Assembly (NCBI RefSeq): GCF_036322805.1
Contig: NZ_AP027272.1
Coordinates: forward strand, 3,162,001 to 3,226,000
DNA from: Planctobacterium marinum
GTDB lineage: Bacteria; Pseudomonadota; Gammaproteobacteria; Enterobacterales; Alteromonadaceae
Direction: 5' to 3'
DNA length: 64,000 nt
Shown here in pieces: positions 20,835-31,124 of the stretch (its first letter is position 1; each line of letters begins with the position of its first letter). Under the pieces are notes generated by a model, which worked only from the letters and a program-made list of their open reading frames with translations, made no database searches and was not told the DNA's origin. The translations under genes were made by a program, and so were the position numbers.

Positions 20835-20896
20835 AACCAGATAAGCTTTAGCCTTGAGAAGTATTATTAACCTGGCGATAGCGAGTTTATCTCATG

Positions 20897-21802
20897 TCAA
20901 TTAACGTCTTGGTCTCGAAGCAAGTTCAATTCCAATCGAGCGTAGCGATGTTCTACATATTGGTACACATTAGTACTCAATGTTAGCTTAAAATAGTTCG
21001 AAGCTTTACCAAACCGTTCATTTGCCGAGTGATATTTCCCCAGATAAAAATAGGCTTCACACAATCTATCGGTGAGTTGTTCTTGCGAAGTAACACCATT
21101 AACCAGCCCGGATAACAGCTGATTTTCGCTGATCTCTCCCAGATAAAAATCGACAATTTGTGTGGCCCAGTTTTCATTGCTTAACTGAGCCCGTGCCTTG
21201 CGCAGTGTTTCTTGGGCTTGCAGCTCGTTCAATTCACTGGCAATGATGTATTGCCACAGAGCCCGGTATGGATCACGAGTATCTTTTTGATAGAAACGGG
21301 TCAGATCCTCTATGGCTAACTCAGGACGACCACCGTAATACAAAGCAATACCGCGATTGAGTAACGCAAAATCATGATCAGGTTGAATCTCCAAGGTAGA
21401 ATCAAACGCATCATATGCTTGTAGAAAGTCGCCGTTTTGGGTGTAGTGAATCCCCATAAAATTATGGGCTTCGGCCATGTCGGGTTTAAACTTCAGGGCA
21501 CTGTCAAAATCGTATTGCGCCAGCCCACGCAAACCCACGCTGTCGTACAAAGTACCTCGCTGATAGAGCAACTCAGCTTTTTGCTCGTCGGTGATCTGCT
21601 CAACTTCCGCCAGTACCTGATTTAATCTGGCCAGCGCCATCTGACTTCTGTAGCTAGCAGGGGCAGGCTCTGCCAACAACAAATTGCCCATTTGTTTGCG
21701 CGACTCACCATTTTCCACCACGGTATTGTTGGCGGCACAGCCACTGAGAAGAGAAAGTGCTAACAGCACACTCACTTTTATAGATGAAAATTTACTTTTC
21801 AT
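20897..21802 (-). CDS. nlpI: NlpI-like TPR lipoprotein
   Basis: Outer-membrane lipoprotein adaptor; in E. coli NlpI brings endopeptidases to the Prc protease and limits wall hydrolase levels. I choose the ATG at 21802 because it puts the lipobox LLSGC (Cys about residue 22) after a proper signal; the frame extends 45 codons further up without one. TPR repeats follow (ADFD-like YDFDSALKFKPDMAEAHNFM). Length 301, near the E. coli 294. It lies 13 bases after the DUF1244 gene, so they share an operon; pnp is upstream, as in enterics. Confidence 0.85.
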   Translation of the reverse strand: MKSKFSSIKVSVLLALSLLSGCAANNTVVENGESRKQMGNLLLAEPAPASYRSQMALARLNQVLAEVEQITDEQKAELLYQRGTLYDSVGLRGLAQYDFDSALKFKPDMAEAHNFMGIHYTQNGDFLQAYDAFDSTLEIQPDHDFALLNRGIALYYGGRPELAIEDLTRFYQKDTRDPYRALWQYIIASELNELQAQETLRKARAQLSNENWATQIVDFYLGEISENQLLSGLVNGVTSQEQLTDRLCEAYFYLGKYHSANERFGKASNYFKLTLSTNVYQYVEHRYARLELNLLRDQDVN

Positions 21803-21815
21803 TAATTGTGGAATC

Positions 21816-22115
21816 TCACCCTTTTTTATCTTGTCGCGCTTCAAACGCGGCCATCTGCTCTGGTGTCGCAGGAAGTTGATGTTTATCTTTCCATTCTGAA
21901 TACGGCATTCCGTAGACAATTTCCCTTGCTTGCTCATAGTCCAGCTCTACGCCCTCTTCTGCTGAGGCTTTAACATACCATTTTGACAGGCAATTTCGAC
22001 AAAAATCCGCCAGAATCATTAAATCAATGTTCTGCACTTCTTTGTGATTATCCAGATGCTGAATTAATTGTCTGAAGACCTTGGCTTCAATCTTATCTTG
22101 AGTTGGTTTATCCAT
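21816..22115 (-). CDS. DUF1244 family protein
   Basis: A 99-residue cytoplasmic protein starting MDKPTQDKIEAKVFRQL, the standard family N-terminus; an ATG six codons upstream (22133) is an alternative. The ADFCRNCLSKWY motif with two Cys and the later GMPYSEWK are the DUF1244 hallmark. Function is not established. It starts 30-40 bases beyond the pnp terminator and is followed 13 bases later by nlpI. Confidence 0.87.
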   Translation of the reverse strand: MDKPTQDKIEAKVFRQLIQHLDNHKEVQNIDLMILADFCRNCLSKWYVKASAEEGVELDYEQAREIVYGMPYSEWKDKHQLPATPEQMAAFEARQDKKG

Positions 22116-22143
22116 TTGGAAAAATCCGGGCATTAATACAATA

Positions 22144-22171
22144 CAAACAAAAATGGGAGCGTTAGCTCCCA
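22144..22171 (-). terminator. intrinsic terminator of pnp
   Basis: TGGGAGC and GCTCCCA form a 7-bp perfect stem with a four-base loop at 22154-22171. On the minus strand it is followed by TTTTTGTTTGT. It lies 26 bases after the pnp stop. Confidence 0.85.
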
Positions 22172-22196
22172 CTTCAAGTCAAGCTCTTAGCTTTAT

Positions 22197-24329
22197 TTAC
22201 TCAGCGTCTGATTCTTCAGCAGCTGGCTTCGCTTCTTCAGCCTGTGGCTTTTCAATCAGCTCTTTGATGCTCAAACGAACGCGATTCTGGCGATCAATTT
22301 CCATGACCTTAACGTCTACCATCTGACCTTCACTCAGGTAATCAGCAACCTTGTTTACTCTCTCGTGAGCGATTTGTGAAATGTGTACCAGACCTTCTTT
22401 ACCCGGCAATACCTCAACAAAAGCACCAAAGTCAACGATGCGCGTTACTTTACCGTTGTAAACCTTACCTACTTCGATGTCAGCGGTAATTGCTTCAATA
22501 CGAGCGATAGCTTTTTCAGCTTTAGCCAATTCAGTGGCGAAGATCTTGATAGAACCATCGTCTTCGATTTCGATATTACACTCAGATTCTTCGGTGATCT
22601 GGCGAATAGTAGCACCACCTTTACCGATAACATCGCGGATCTTGTCCTGGTCAATCTTCAGAGTATAAATGCGTGGAGCAAATTCAGACATTTCAGTTCT
22701 GTGACCACCGATAGCCTCGTCCATTACACCCAAGATGTGCAATCTGGCTTCTTTAGCTTGCTTTAGCGCGATCTGCATAATTTCTTGCGTGATACCTTCA
22801 ATCTTGATATCCATCTGCAATGCAGTGATACCGTTAGACGTACCCGCTACTTTAAAGTCCATGTCGCCCAAGTGATCTTCATCACCCAAGATGTCAGACA
22901 GAACAACAAAGTTCTCATCACCTTTTACCAGACCCATGGCAATACCAGCTACAGAAGCTTTAATTGGTACACCCGCATCCATCAATGCCAATGACGTACC
23001 ACAAACAGATGCCATAGAAGAAGAACCGTTAGACTCAGTAATTTCCGATACAACGCGCACTACATAGGGGAAGTCTTCGGCACTTGGCATAACAGCCTGG
23101 ATACCACGCTTAGCAAGACGACCGTGACCAATCTCACGACGCTTAGGCGAACCCACCATACCTGTTTCACCAACACAGTAAGGAGGGAAGTTATAGTGCA
23201 ACATGAAGCGGCTGTTAGTAACACCACTCAACTCATCAATCATTTGTGCGTCGCGCTCAGTACCTAAGGTAGCAGCAACGATAGCCTGCGTTTCACCACG
23301 AGTGAACAAAGCTGAACCGTGAGTTCTAGGTAAGATACCAGTTGACACGTCAAGAGCACGGATCATTTGTGGATCACGGCCATCGATACGCGGCTCACCT
23401 GCAAGGATGCGAGAGCGAACAACGTCACTTTCCAGTTCGTGCAATAAATCGCGAACTTCTTTTTCTTCCAGTTCTTCATCAGCTTCTAACAAGGCTGTAG
23501 CCGCTTTGTCAGTTGCCGCATCAACCGCCGCTTTACGCTCAAGCTTGTCAGAAATCTGATAAGCCGCTTCCATTTCAGCACCAGCGGCCGCTTTGATTTT
23601 GTCTTTAAGGTCGGTATTTTCTGCCGGAGGCTGCCAATCCCATGCAGGCGTGTTAACTTCAGCTGCGAATTCGTTTACCGCATTGATTACAGCTTGCATC
23701 TCCTGGTGACCATACATTACCGCACCAAGCATCACTTCTTCAGAGAGGATGTCAGCTTCAGATTCTACCATCAGTACTGCGTTAGACGTACCAGCAACAA
23801 CCAGGTCAAGTTGGCTGTTTTCTTGCTCAGACGCCAGCGTGTTCAATACATATTGATTGTCTTGATAACCAACACGCGCCGCACCCAGTGGGCCATTAAA
23901 TGGGATACCAGAAATGGCTAGCGCAGCAGATGTACCGATCAACGAGATGATGTCAGTAGGGATTTCCGGGTTTGCAGAAACCACGGTAACGATAACTTGT
24001 ACTTCGTTTTTAAAACCGTCCGGGAACAGAGGACGAATAGGACGGTCGATTAAGCGAGCAGTAAGGGTTTCGTTTTCAGAAGGTCTTCCCTCACGCTTGA
24101 AAAAGCCACCTGGGATTTTACCAGCGGCATACGTTTTTTCCTGATAGTTTACTGTTAATGGGAAAAAATCCTGATCAGGTTTCGCATCTTTTTTACCTAC
24201 AACAGTTACTAAAACTGCCGTGTCATCCATGCTAGCCATAACTGCCGCAGTGGCCTGACGAGCAATAACACCCGTTTCCAGTGTTACTGTATGTTTTCCA
24301 TATTGGAAGGTCTTTGTAATAGGAGTCAC
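22197..24329 (-). CDS. pnp: polyribonucleotide nucleotidyltransferase (PNPase)
   Basis: Phosphorolytic 3'-5' exoribonuclease, a degradosome subunit. The 710 residues comprise two RNase PH domains (1-140 and about 310-545, with RIDGRDP and GTERDAQ), a KH domain with the [12 protein letters not shown] loop near 565, and an S1 domain ([21 protein letters not shown]) near 620. The start is GTG with AAAGGA 7 bases upstream; E. coli also uses a non-ATG start. The gene usually follows rpsO, which is not present here: the upstream neighbour is the divergent endonuclease gene. Confidence 0.97.
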   Translation of the reverse strand: MTPITKTFQYGKHTVTLETGVIARQATAAVMASMDDTAVLVTVVGKKDAKPDQDFFPLTVNYQEKTYAAGKIPGGFFKREGRPSENETLTARLIDRPIRPLFPDGFKNEVQVIVTVVSANPEIPTDIISLIGTSAALAISGIPFNGPLGAARVGYQDNQYVLNTLASEQENSQLDLVVAGTSNAVLMVESEADILSEEVMLGAVMYGHQEMQAVINAVNEFAAEVNTPAWDWQPPAENTDLKDKIKAAAGAEMEAAYQISDKLERKAAVDAATDKAATALLEADEELEEKEVRDLLHELESDVVRSRILAGEPRIDGRDPQMIRALDVSTGILPRTHGSALFTRGETQAIVAATLGTERDAQMIDELSGVTNSRFMLHYNFPPYCVGETGMVGSPKRREIGHGRLAKRGIQAVMPSAEDFPYVVRVVSEITESNGSSSMASVCGTSLALMDAGVPIKASVAGIAMGLVKGDENFVVLSDILGDEDHLGDMDFKVAGTSNGITALQMDIKIEGITQEIMQIALKQAKEARLHILGVMDEAIGGHRTEMSEFAPRIYTLKIDQDKIRDVIGKGGATIRQITEESECNIEIEDDGSIKIFATELAKAEKAIARIEAITADIEVGKVYNGKVTRIVDFGAFVEVLPGKEGLVHISQIAHERVNKVADYLSEGQMVDVKVMEIDRQNRVRLSIKELIEKPQAEEAKPAAEESDAE

Positions 24330-24604
24330 AATGTATCCTTTATTTTCTTACTTTTACTTTCATTTTGCGGCGCACAGTATAGCTACTGTTGTGCATTAAA
24401 AACAGTCAAAAAACCAATCAAACGCCTTTTTTATTTGACATTTGCTTTCACGTTTTCGTAACAAAGCTCAAATGAACTTCACAACCGATGCTATATCCAC
24501 TGTTGTACCCTGCAGATCACTTTCGAAAATAGGCCTGGCCTGTTACGATTTAACGACAATTGGCGGCTAAGAAGCGCAAACTGTTATCCAAGGCGCTGCA
24601 TATT

Positions 24605-25249
24605 ATGTTTAAAACTCTTTTTTTGCTCATCATCACGCTTTTTCCAGTATTAAGTTCTGCCAACCTTGCCAAATACGTCCATATCAGAGAAACCGTTTTC
24701 TGGCAGCAGCTCTACAATGAGAAATATCACACCTTATACTGTGCCATTCACAAAACCGGACAACAAAATTCGGTAGTAACTCATGCCTACCCCCTCTCCT
24801 GGATGGCCAATGCCATGGAGTGTCCATCTGAGGCGCAATGCAATTACGCGCGTTACAAAGACGCCGCTGCCGATCTTCACAACCTATGGCCCGTCGAAGA
24901 AAAAATTCTGGACATGCGCAAACACTATGTATTTTTTGATGGTGACGAATCGCAGGGTAAAAAGAGTGATTGTAACTTTATAACCTACCCCAGAGGCGTA
25001 GAGCCGAGAGACTATGCTAAAGGCGAAATCGCCCGTTCCATGCTTTACATGATGTGGCGCTATCGCATGCCAGACTATGAGCAATTGCCACTCATGATGC
25101 AGTGGCATAAGACCTATCCGGTAAACAGCGAAGAACGCTGGCGCAACGAAAAAATCAAAGCTATTCAAGGCAATGAAAACCCTTTTATAAACAAACCTGA
25201 CTACGCTGACAGCTTTTTCGGGCCTGCTTTAAAATCACGCGGAAAATGA
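24605..25249 (+). CDS. endA: endonuclease I (EndA/NucM family), secreted
   Basis: Periplasmic or secreted non-specific DNase of the beta-beta-alpha-metal fold. I start at the ATG 24605, which opens a signal peptide (MFKTLFLLIITLFPVLSSA); the frame extends 15 codons upstream without improving it. Family motifs: THAYPLSWMA in place of the usual EH.lP.SW, the catalytic DLHNLWP, CNF(I) and the C-terminal NPFINKP. Length 214. It is divergent from pnp across 275 bp. Confidence 0.88.
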   Translation: MFKTLFLLIITLFPVLSSANLAKYVHIRETVFWQQLYNEKYHTLYCAIHKTGQQNSVVTHAYPLSWMANAMECPSEAQCNYARYKDAAADLHNLWPVEEKILDMRKHYVFFDGDESQGKKSDCNFITYPRGVEPRDYAKGEIARSMLYMMWRYRMPDYEQLPLMMQWHKTYPVNSEERWRNEKIKAIQGNENPFINKPDYADSFFGPALKSRGK

Positions 25250-25462
25250 ATTGATATCCACTGGTAATACCAGACCCAAAAATGAACCGAGAACCACCTC
25301 AGTTACATTTAAGTAATTGACTAGTAAGAATAATTATCGTTCAATTAATATCGACACTCGTGGATAGATATCCATATTTTTAATATATATTTTCATCCAC
25401 ACTCATGACTTAGTGTCATTTCAATATTGATGCGTTCACAAGACAAGACAGGAAAGCGGTTC

Positions 25463-25741
25463 ATGGAAGCAAGCAATTTCAATACTGGTATTTTAAAGGC
25501 ACTGAGAAAAGAAGCAGGCTTGTACCAAAAGGATCTTGCTCAGCAACTGGGTGTCAGTCGCGAGACAGTTTTGCACATTGAAAAGGGTAAGCCCGCAAGT
25601 CTGCGATCTCTCGAACTTTCACTGCTGCAACGCTGGTTCCGGGTTTGCAGTGAAAAAGCCTCTCCTTTAACAAAAAAGCACTTTGCTTTAGCTATCTGCG
25701 AATACTTCAGCATTGCCTCGGAACTTGAATTAGAGCTGTAA
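25463..25741 (+). CDS. small XRE-type helix-turn-helix protein
   Basis: A 92-residue DNA-binding protein. I start it at the ATG 25463, which has AGGAAAG about 8 bases ahead; an ATG at 25430 would add 11 residues. Residues 10-60 are the HTH: ILKALRKEAGLYQKDLAQQLGVSRETVLHIEKGK. The C-terminal part is helical and acidic at the end. The AT-rich region upstream (25340-25430) contains the palindrome TGGATAGATATCCA at 25359-25372, a possible operator. Targets unknown; it is not adjacent to a recognisable toxin or operon partner. Confidence 0.75.
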   Translation: MEASNFNTGILKALRKEAGLYQKDLAQQLGVSRETVLHIEKGKPASLRSLELSLLQRWFRVCSEKASPLTKKHFALAICEYFSIASELELEL

Positions 25742-25924
25742 TATTGCTTCCTTCTGGTAACGCAGCGTCACCAACTATTCTCAACTCGCAACATTTATTT
25801 AGCCAGCACTATTAAATCGGCTACAGCGCGATTCTTCGGCTTTTCCTTTCACCTGACAGGCGATAAAAATCGCGCACAATACCATTTTAGGTATTTCTAA
25901 AATTAGAAAACCGATTGCCTTTGC

Positions 25925-27478
25925 TTAATGCTCTACTGAAATGCCTTTCCCCAGTTCGCAAACACCAGAGCCGAGCTTTTGTTCACTGTTACAGGTAACA
26001 ATAACTTCAGGGATCTCAGGATTGAGCAACTCACTCTGCCATGAGCCATCCTCAGCCACAGACACCGACATGTAACCAAAAGAGGGATATTGTACACCAT
26101 TGAGTGTCAGGCTGTTTGAAGTACTTAGCACCAACGCTTTTTCACCATCAACCTCTGTTGTATTGGCGCCATATGGTGCTCCGGAAGACAGGCTCACGCC
26201 ACTGGAGCCCACGACTATATTAGGTGCTCTTTTACTACCTGGAAAACTAACGCTTTCAAAGCGATGCATGTGACCTGTGAAAATCAGCTCCACCGCAGCA
26301 GGTAAGCTTTTTGACTTCAGTTGTTTCAGGGCAGCCTGCATCATCTGGTTAATACAACTAAAGTCATTTTTGCTGGTACAGGGAACCGCTTGCGATCCCG
26401 GCTTCTCAACACCGTATATCGGACGATGGGTCATCAGCCAGGCCGGATTCTCCCCGACGGCACTCTCCAGTTCGCTGAATACTTTTTTGTACTTTTTGGT
26501 GAATGGAGATTGACTGGAATTGTCACAAGCATTGGCAGAATCAATTACCGCTATATCCAGATGCTCAAAACTCACCACATAATTGGGGATTTGCACCGTA
26601 TTGTGTTCAGCATCTTTTCCGGCGTCAGGGATGGGGCAACTCAATTGTTTACTGCCCGTCAGGCGGGTATTGTGGTCTAAAAAATAAAAATAGCCTGGCC
26701 CTGCCCGACTGCACAATTCATGATTACCCCGCGCCACAATCCACGGCGCACTTGTCATCAAGCTATCGGCCGGCAAAAATAAATCGTCCTGCCAGTTTTC
26801 CCAGATATCAGGACGATTTGAATTGCTGGCAGATTGACTCAGGAAAGGTTGCCCCGGTACTTGACCACAATGTTCTCCCAGCGATTCACCATCTCCGGCA
26901 TCATAGGTATATTCCTCCAATTGCTGCCACTTGCCGTCCTGATAACTTGAAAAGAAGGTTTTTCCAGACGTACCGCGATAGTTGTAATCTCCCATATGCA
27001 AGACTAAATCAGCATTTTTTGCAGCCCCGGCATCAGCCAGAGTTTTAAAGGGTTCAGCCGCAGTACCCGCAGCACAATGGCTGCAGCCAGTATCACCGTA
27101 TACCAGAATGTTTTCTGGATTGGATTTGGCCATTGGCAATAGCACAGCACCGGAAGCAAAGTTAATTTGGTAGCTTTTATCAAACTCAATTAAGGCTTCG
27201 CACACTAACACACTGAAATGGTTAGGGTTGTCTCGGGAAATCATGCTGATATCAGAACCCCCTACCACCTCTGATACTGTCGGACAGGTTTGATTGGTAT
27301 CGATTACCGTGCGGGCGATGGCAATATTATCGCCAGAAGGCGCCTCACCTAAAATCACATAACTGCCATAACTAGCGACAGTTGCAGAGGCATGCATAGA
27401 TGCCAACGCAGCGAAAAGAAGCGTGATTGCGGGAATAAGTCGAGGTTTAATATGATGTCGGCGTGAGTTGTTGTGCAT
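25925..27478 (-). CDS. secreted metallophosphoesterase (calcineurin-like)
   Basis: 517 residues with a signal peptide cleaved near ASA (residues about 20-32). The metal-binding motifs of the calcineurin-like superfamily are in order: GDTGCS, HMGDYNYRG, ARGNHELC, a lone His in MTHRP and FTGHMHRF. The D-(x)n-GD-(x)n-GNH[E/D] core is complete, so a two-metal phosphatase is likely. Cys residues are frequent (GDTGCSHC, CGQ, CNSEQ), fitting an oxidising compartment. Substrate unknown; candidates are phosphomonoesters or cyclic nucleotides outside the cytoplasm. No operon partner. Confidence 0.87.
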   Translation of the reverse strand: MHNNSRRHHIKPRLIPAITLLFAALASMHASATVASYGSYVILGEAPSGDNIAIARTVIDTNQTCPTVSEVVGGSDISMISRDNPNHFSVLVCEALIEFDKSYQINFASGAVLLPMAKSNPENILVYGDTGCSHCAAGTAAEPFKTLADAGAAKNADLVLHMGDYNYRGTSGKTFFSSYQDGKWQQLEEYTYDAGDGESLGEHCGQVPGQPFLSQSASNSNRPDIWENWQDDLFLPADSLMTSAPWIVARGNHELCSRAGPGYFYFLDHNTRLTGSKQLSCPIPDAGKDAEHNTVQIPNYVVSFEHLDIAVIDSANACDNSSQSPFTKKYKKVFSELESAVGENPAWLMTHRPIYGVEKPGSQAVPCTSKNDFSCINQMMQAALKQLKSKSLPAAVELIFTGHMHRFESVSFPGSKRAPNIVVGSSGVSLSSGAPYGANTTEVDGEKALVLSTSNSLTLNGVQYPSFGYMSVSVAEDGSWQSELLNPEIPEVIVTCNSEQKLGSGVCELGKGISVEH

Positions 27479-28145
27479 GGAGTTCCCTTGCTGTTGTGTT
27501 TCAACAAGGTATAGCAGCAGATGAGCCCAAGAGCGAAGTTTTTTTCTCGGATGCTAATTTTTGTTTTGACCAAGCAGTGCGATTTAGTGATGTTTTCGTC
27601 CACTTGGTAATGAATAAGGCGTGTAATTCGCAGAAGCAATTTCCCTCACCGCCAACATCTCCCAATAAGAATTTACTGTGTCATATTTGGATGCGAAAAA
27701 ACTAATTAGACAACAACACTAATTTCATCCTCATTATTCCTGTTAATATATTGAACACTGTTATTTAGTGTCACAGGTAGTGAGTCATATTGCAGAAGCT
27801 TTGCAATCATGACGAGTCATTTTTCGGTTAATTTACGCACGCCCATTCGCTTCGAACAACCGTCTAGAATACCTGCAAAGTCGGAACATCTTCTCAATCA
27901 ATTGTAGAGGTGGCATTGAAGTCCCCTCTATCTGACACATCTTAACCCGTTTTAGACATTTCAATAACCTCACCACTATTGTTGTTCTGGCAGGCTTGAT
28001 AAGCAATCCTGTCAGCATTGTCAGCTCCAAAACTGCTTACACAAGCACAGAACTTGTTATTCAACACTAACTGGCACTATTGCGCCTCGCCAGATTCATA
28101 CTGGTTAAAAAATACCGTAAATATTTTTATAAATTTTTTGAGGAG
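27479..28145. other. 667-bp stretch without a supported gene
   Basis: Low-complexity and AT-rich in parts. The only frame of some length (27833-28030, minus, 65 codons) has no family signature or ribosome binding site. A short palindrome (ATTGC-N9-GCAAT) sits near 27790-27808. The right part contains poly-A/T tracts before the kinase terminator. Nothing else is supported. Confidence 0.5.
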
Positions 28146-28177
28146 AAAAAAAGAAAATCCAGCCTGATGTGCTGGAT
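28146..28177 (-). terminator. intrinsic terminator of the kinase operon
   Basis: ATCCAGC and GCTGGAT form a 7-bp perfect stem with a 7-base loop at 28157-28177, followed on the minus strand by TTTCTTTTTTT. It lies about 130 bases after the stop of the third kinase gene and closes the operon that begins at the sigma-factor gene. Confidence 0.85.
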
Positions 28178-28308
28178 AATGGCTTGTGAACAAAACTTTT
28201 AACCTTAAGCTAAGGGAACAGGAAGCCTTGTGAGATTTTCAATTTGGCAACGCAAAAGACGCAATAAAGCATTGTGTGAGCACAGTAAACCAATTATTGA
28301 TGAGATCC

Positions 28309-31119
28309 CTACTCCCCCTGACCGAATATCGGCTGCTCACCGCCTGTCAGTAAGAAACTATTATCGATAAGCGGCACATCCAGTTCATAGGTATCCAGCG
28401 GCAGCTGATAATAATCACTTATAGTGGCCACCACCTGCAGCCAGAAATTATCTGCCTCCGCGCGAAGCTGGTAACTAAAGTCAAAGCAAATCTGTAATAG
28501 CTCAGCGGCTTCTTCCTTGCGGCCTAACTCTGCTAATGCCTGGGCTTGCCATAGATAGGTGTCTTGATAAAGGCCGTTTTGATGAAACAAAATATCAGCC
28601 ACTGTATGCAAACCTGTCTGTCTTTTGGAATACTCTATGCTTTTTGCATAGTTTCCTTGTTTTCGGTAAAGGTACTCCCAAACCACATCCATTGACCAAA
28701 GCCTTGTGTCATTGATGTCGTCTATATGCTTGCTAAAGGCATTTACACTATTATCAAATTGTCCCTTCAGTGACAGCAATGTTACGCTAACAAATAGTTT
28801 TTCAGCCTTGAGATCATATTTGCCAAGATCATCCTCGCCAAGGTCACTTAACCAAGCATTTAATGATTCAAGTATTGAGTAAGAATCTTCGGGTGTAAAC
28901 TCTAAGGAATTCCAAACTAAGTCAAACTGATATTCATAAAGCTCTGCATTGTTACTATTGTTTTTGTAGCCCAATGTTAACGCTTCTTGAGCTATGCTGA
29001 TTGATTCTTCCCGAAACCCCAAGGCATATAAAGCTTGGGAATAGTAATACCATAACGCGCCAGTGCCGAAGTAACCGATGTTAGATGCGCTAATATATGC
29101 ATTCTGAGAATTAGCCAAAGCATCCGCAAAAAGCCCGTTTTCGTATTGTGCCCTTGCAAGTTTTGTTAACCCATCAATCGTTATAGGGTGATTGCGCCCG
29201 AAAATATTGGCAATTTCATTAATGGCAGATTTTAAATTTACAACGTAGTCGCCCGAATTTTGTCCGAGGAGATCTGCAACTCTGTACACAATAAGAATAA
29301 GTTGTGCATATGATGGATGCGTTAAAGGGACAGACGCCAGCAGTTCGTTGACAGACAGGAGAAGCCTTTTTTTCTCAGAGTCAGTGACTGCACGTTCATC
29401 TTCCTCAATTTCGATACGTCGGTACAGGGCACTATAGGTATGTCTAATTTCACTGACCCTGTTAGCAAGGTGCTCCTGCTCCGAAAAAAGTTCTGAGTTT
29501 TTATGGAATGTCTGATTAATTCCCCGCCATAGCTCAAGGCCTTCATCGCCCAAAGCCTCTCGTAGCGCTCGTGAAACTGATACGCCTAAAAGCAGTTTTT
29601 CACGCTCTCCCATATCGGGATAATTATCCATAATGCGGTTATATCGGGCATACGACTCGGTAAAACGCGCATCACTGATATCGTTATCAATCAGATACCG
29701 GGTCAGGGCAAACTCCTGTGTCGGATCAATGTCCATGACTGTTTGGAATTCCTCGCGCTCACTGAGGTCTCTGACTTTTCGATACTCTCCCAATCCAATC
29801 AGACTCTCGAAGATATCGCCGATAATGCGGTGCTGGCTTGCCTGGGTGAGAATGTCGGAGCCCAGCACCTCATCAAAGGTATCCGTCAGCATCTGCACTG
29901 AGGTCGACATGGGTTGTTGGGCTATGGCGGGGTCGGTGTAACGAATAAACGAAGAAAGATGTTTTTCCACTTCTGCTGATTGTGCCTGTTGCACACTTAA
30001 CTGGTATTGGTATATGGAAATGACGGGTAACGTTACCACTAACATTACCGCCAGTACCGACTGCCAGACATTTCGTTGCATTAACTTCCAAAAGGACGGT
30101 AACGAATACCGCGCCTGAAAACTCAACACACGGTTATCACGCCAGTTCTCAAGTTCCTGCCTGAGCGCAGCAACGCTTTGATAACGCTGTTCGGGCTTGT
30201 CCTGTTTGCACAGGCTGATGATGTGCAATAGCTCACGGTGTTGCGTATTATTTAATGACGAATGGGTATCCTGAATCAGATACTCAAGCAGTGCGCCCAG
30301 GGCATACACATCTGCCACAAACGACACGGCATCATGATTTAGCTGCTCAGGGGCGGCAAACTGTTTTGTGGAGCCTTTTATCTTTGCGCCGTCCCGCGGG
30401 TCACTGATGGACTCATCCAGTATCTTCGCAATACCAAAATCCAGCACCTTAACCTGACCCTGATGGTCGACCACCACGTTGTTGGGTTTGATATCGCTGT
30501 GCACGATATTGATATGGTGCGCCGCTTCGATGGCGGTGCACAGCGTTATTACCAAATCAACAATGCGATGTGCAGACAGCTGCTTCTCTTTGCAATACTT
30601 ATCAATGGATACCCCTTCGATAAACTCCATCACAAAGTAACAGGCGCCCGACGGTAACTGCCCGGCATCCAGAATACTCACAATGTGGTGATGGGCCAGC
30701 TGACCCAGACAACGCGCTTCAAAAAACACCGTCTCCCGTCCCGACAGCGCCGTCACACTGGGGTACACAAACTTTATCGCCACCCGCTGCTCAAACACGC
30801 CGTCACTGCGATGAGCCTCATACACGATGCCCATACCACCGCGCCCAATCACCTGTTTCAGGGTAAACGCCCCTATCGTCTCACCGGATAAATTCTCCAG
30901 TGCATCATCGCCGGTGAGTTTCGTCACCTGATTATTGATAAGCGTATCGAAGTCTTTGCCATCATCGGCCTTAAGCATCAGGCGCAGCTGGCGGGAAAGG
31001 GCTGCGCTATCGGCATCGGATGAGAGGTGTTCAAGGTAAGCCTGCTGCGCTGCCTCCCCCATATCCAGTAGTGCAGAGAAGTGATGGGCAAGGTCTTTTT
31101 TATCGTCCGTAATGTGCAC
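28309..31119 (-). CDS. receptor-like Ser/Thr protein kinase, tandem copy 1 (operon-distal)
   Basis: 936 residues: N-terminal helical segment (1-80), Hanks-type kinase (83-330), one membrane span (about 350-370), then a helical TPR-like region to the end. Kinase motifs: IGRGGMGIVY (91-100), Lys116 in VAIK, HSDIKPNN (207-214), DFG (227-229) and APE (256-258). HSD in place of HRD makes it a non-RD kinase. Start is GTG with GGGAG just upstream, 5 bases after the stop of copy 2. Residues 1-462 equal copy 2; about 463-848 diverge, most strongly after 600; the last ~85 are nearly shared again. Predicted to sense something outside the membrane and signal to the sigma factor encoded upstream. Confidence 0.9.
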   Translation of the reverse strand: MHITDDKKDLAHHFSALLDMGEAAQQAYLEHLSSDADSAALSRQLRLMLKADDGKDFDTLINNQVTKLTGDDALENLSGETIGAFTLKQVIGRGGMGIVYEAHRSDGVFEQRVAIKFVYPSVTALSGRETVFFEARCLGQLAHHHIVSILDAGQLPSGACYFVMEFIEGVSIDKYCKEKQLSAHRIVDLVITLCTAIEAAHHINIVHSDIKPNNVVVDHQGQVKVLDFGIAKILDESISDPRDGAKIKGSTKQFAAPEQLNHDAVSFVADVYALGALLEYLIQDTHSSLNNTQHRELLHIISLCKQDKPEQRYQSVAALRQELENWRDNRVLSFQARYSLPSFWKLMQRNVWQSVLAVMLVVTLPVISIYQYQLSVQQAQSAEVEKHLSSFIRYTDPAIAQQPMSTSVQMLTDTFDEVLGSDILTQASQHRIIGDIFESLIGLGEYRKVRDLSEREEFQTVMDIDPTQEFALTRYLIDNDISDARFTESYARYNRIMDNYPDMGEREKLLLGVSVSRALREALGDEGLELWRGINQTFHKNSELFSEQEHLANRVSEIRHTYSALYRRIEIEEDERAVTDSEKKRLLLSVNELLASVPLTHPSYAQLILIVYRVADLLGQNSGDYVVNLKSAINEIANIFGRNHPITIDGLTKLARAQYENGLFADALANSQNAYISASNIGYFGTGALWYYYSQALYALGFREESISIAQEALTLGYKNNSNNAELYEYQFDLVWNSLEFTPEDSYSILESLNAWLSDLGEDDLGKYDLKAEKLFVSVTLLSLKGQFDNSVNAFSKHIDDINDTRLWSMDVVWEYLYRKQGNYAKSIEYSKRQTGLHTVADILFHQNGLYQDTYLWQAQALAELGRKEEAAELLQICFDFSYQLRAEADNFWLQVVATISDYYQLPLDTYELDVPLIDNSFLLTGGEQPIFGQGE

Positions 31120-31124
31120 GCTCC

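Noticed and set aside
27833-28030. 65-codon minus-strand frame, considered as a transposase remnant
   Set aside because: No catalytic motif or recognisable family, no inverted repeats around it.
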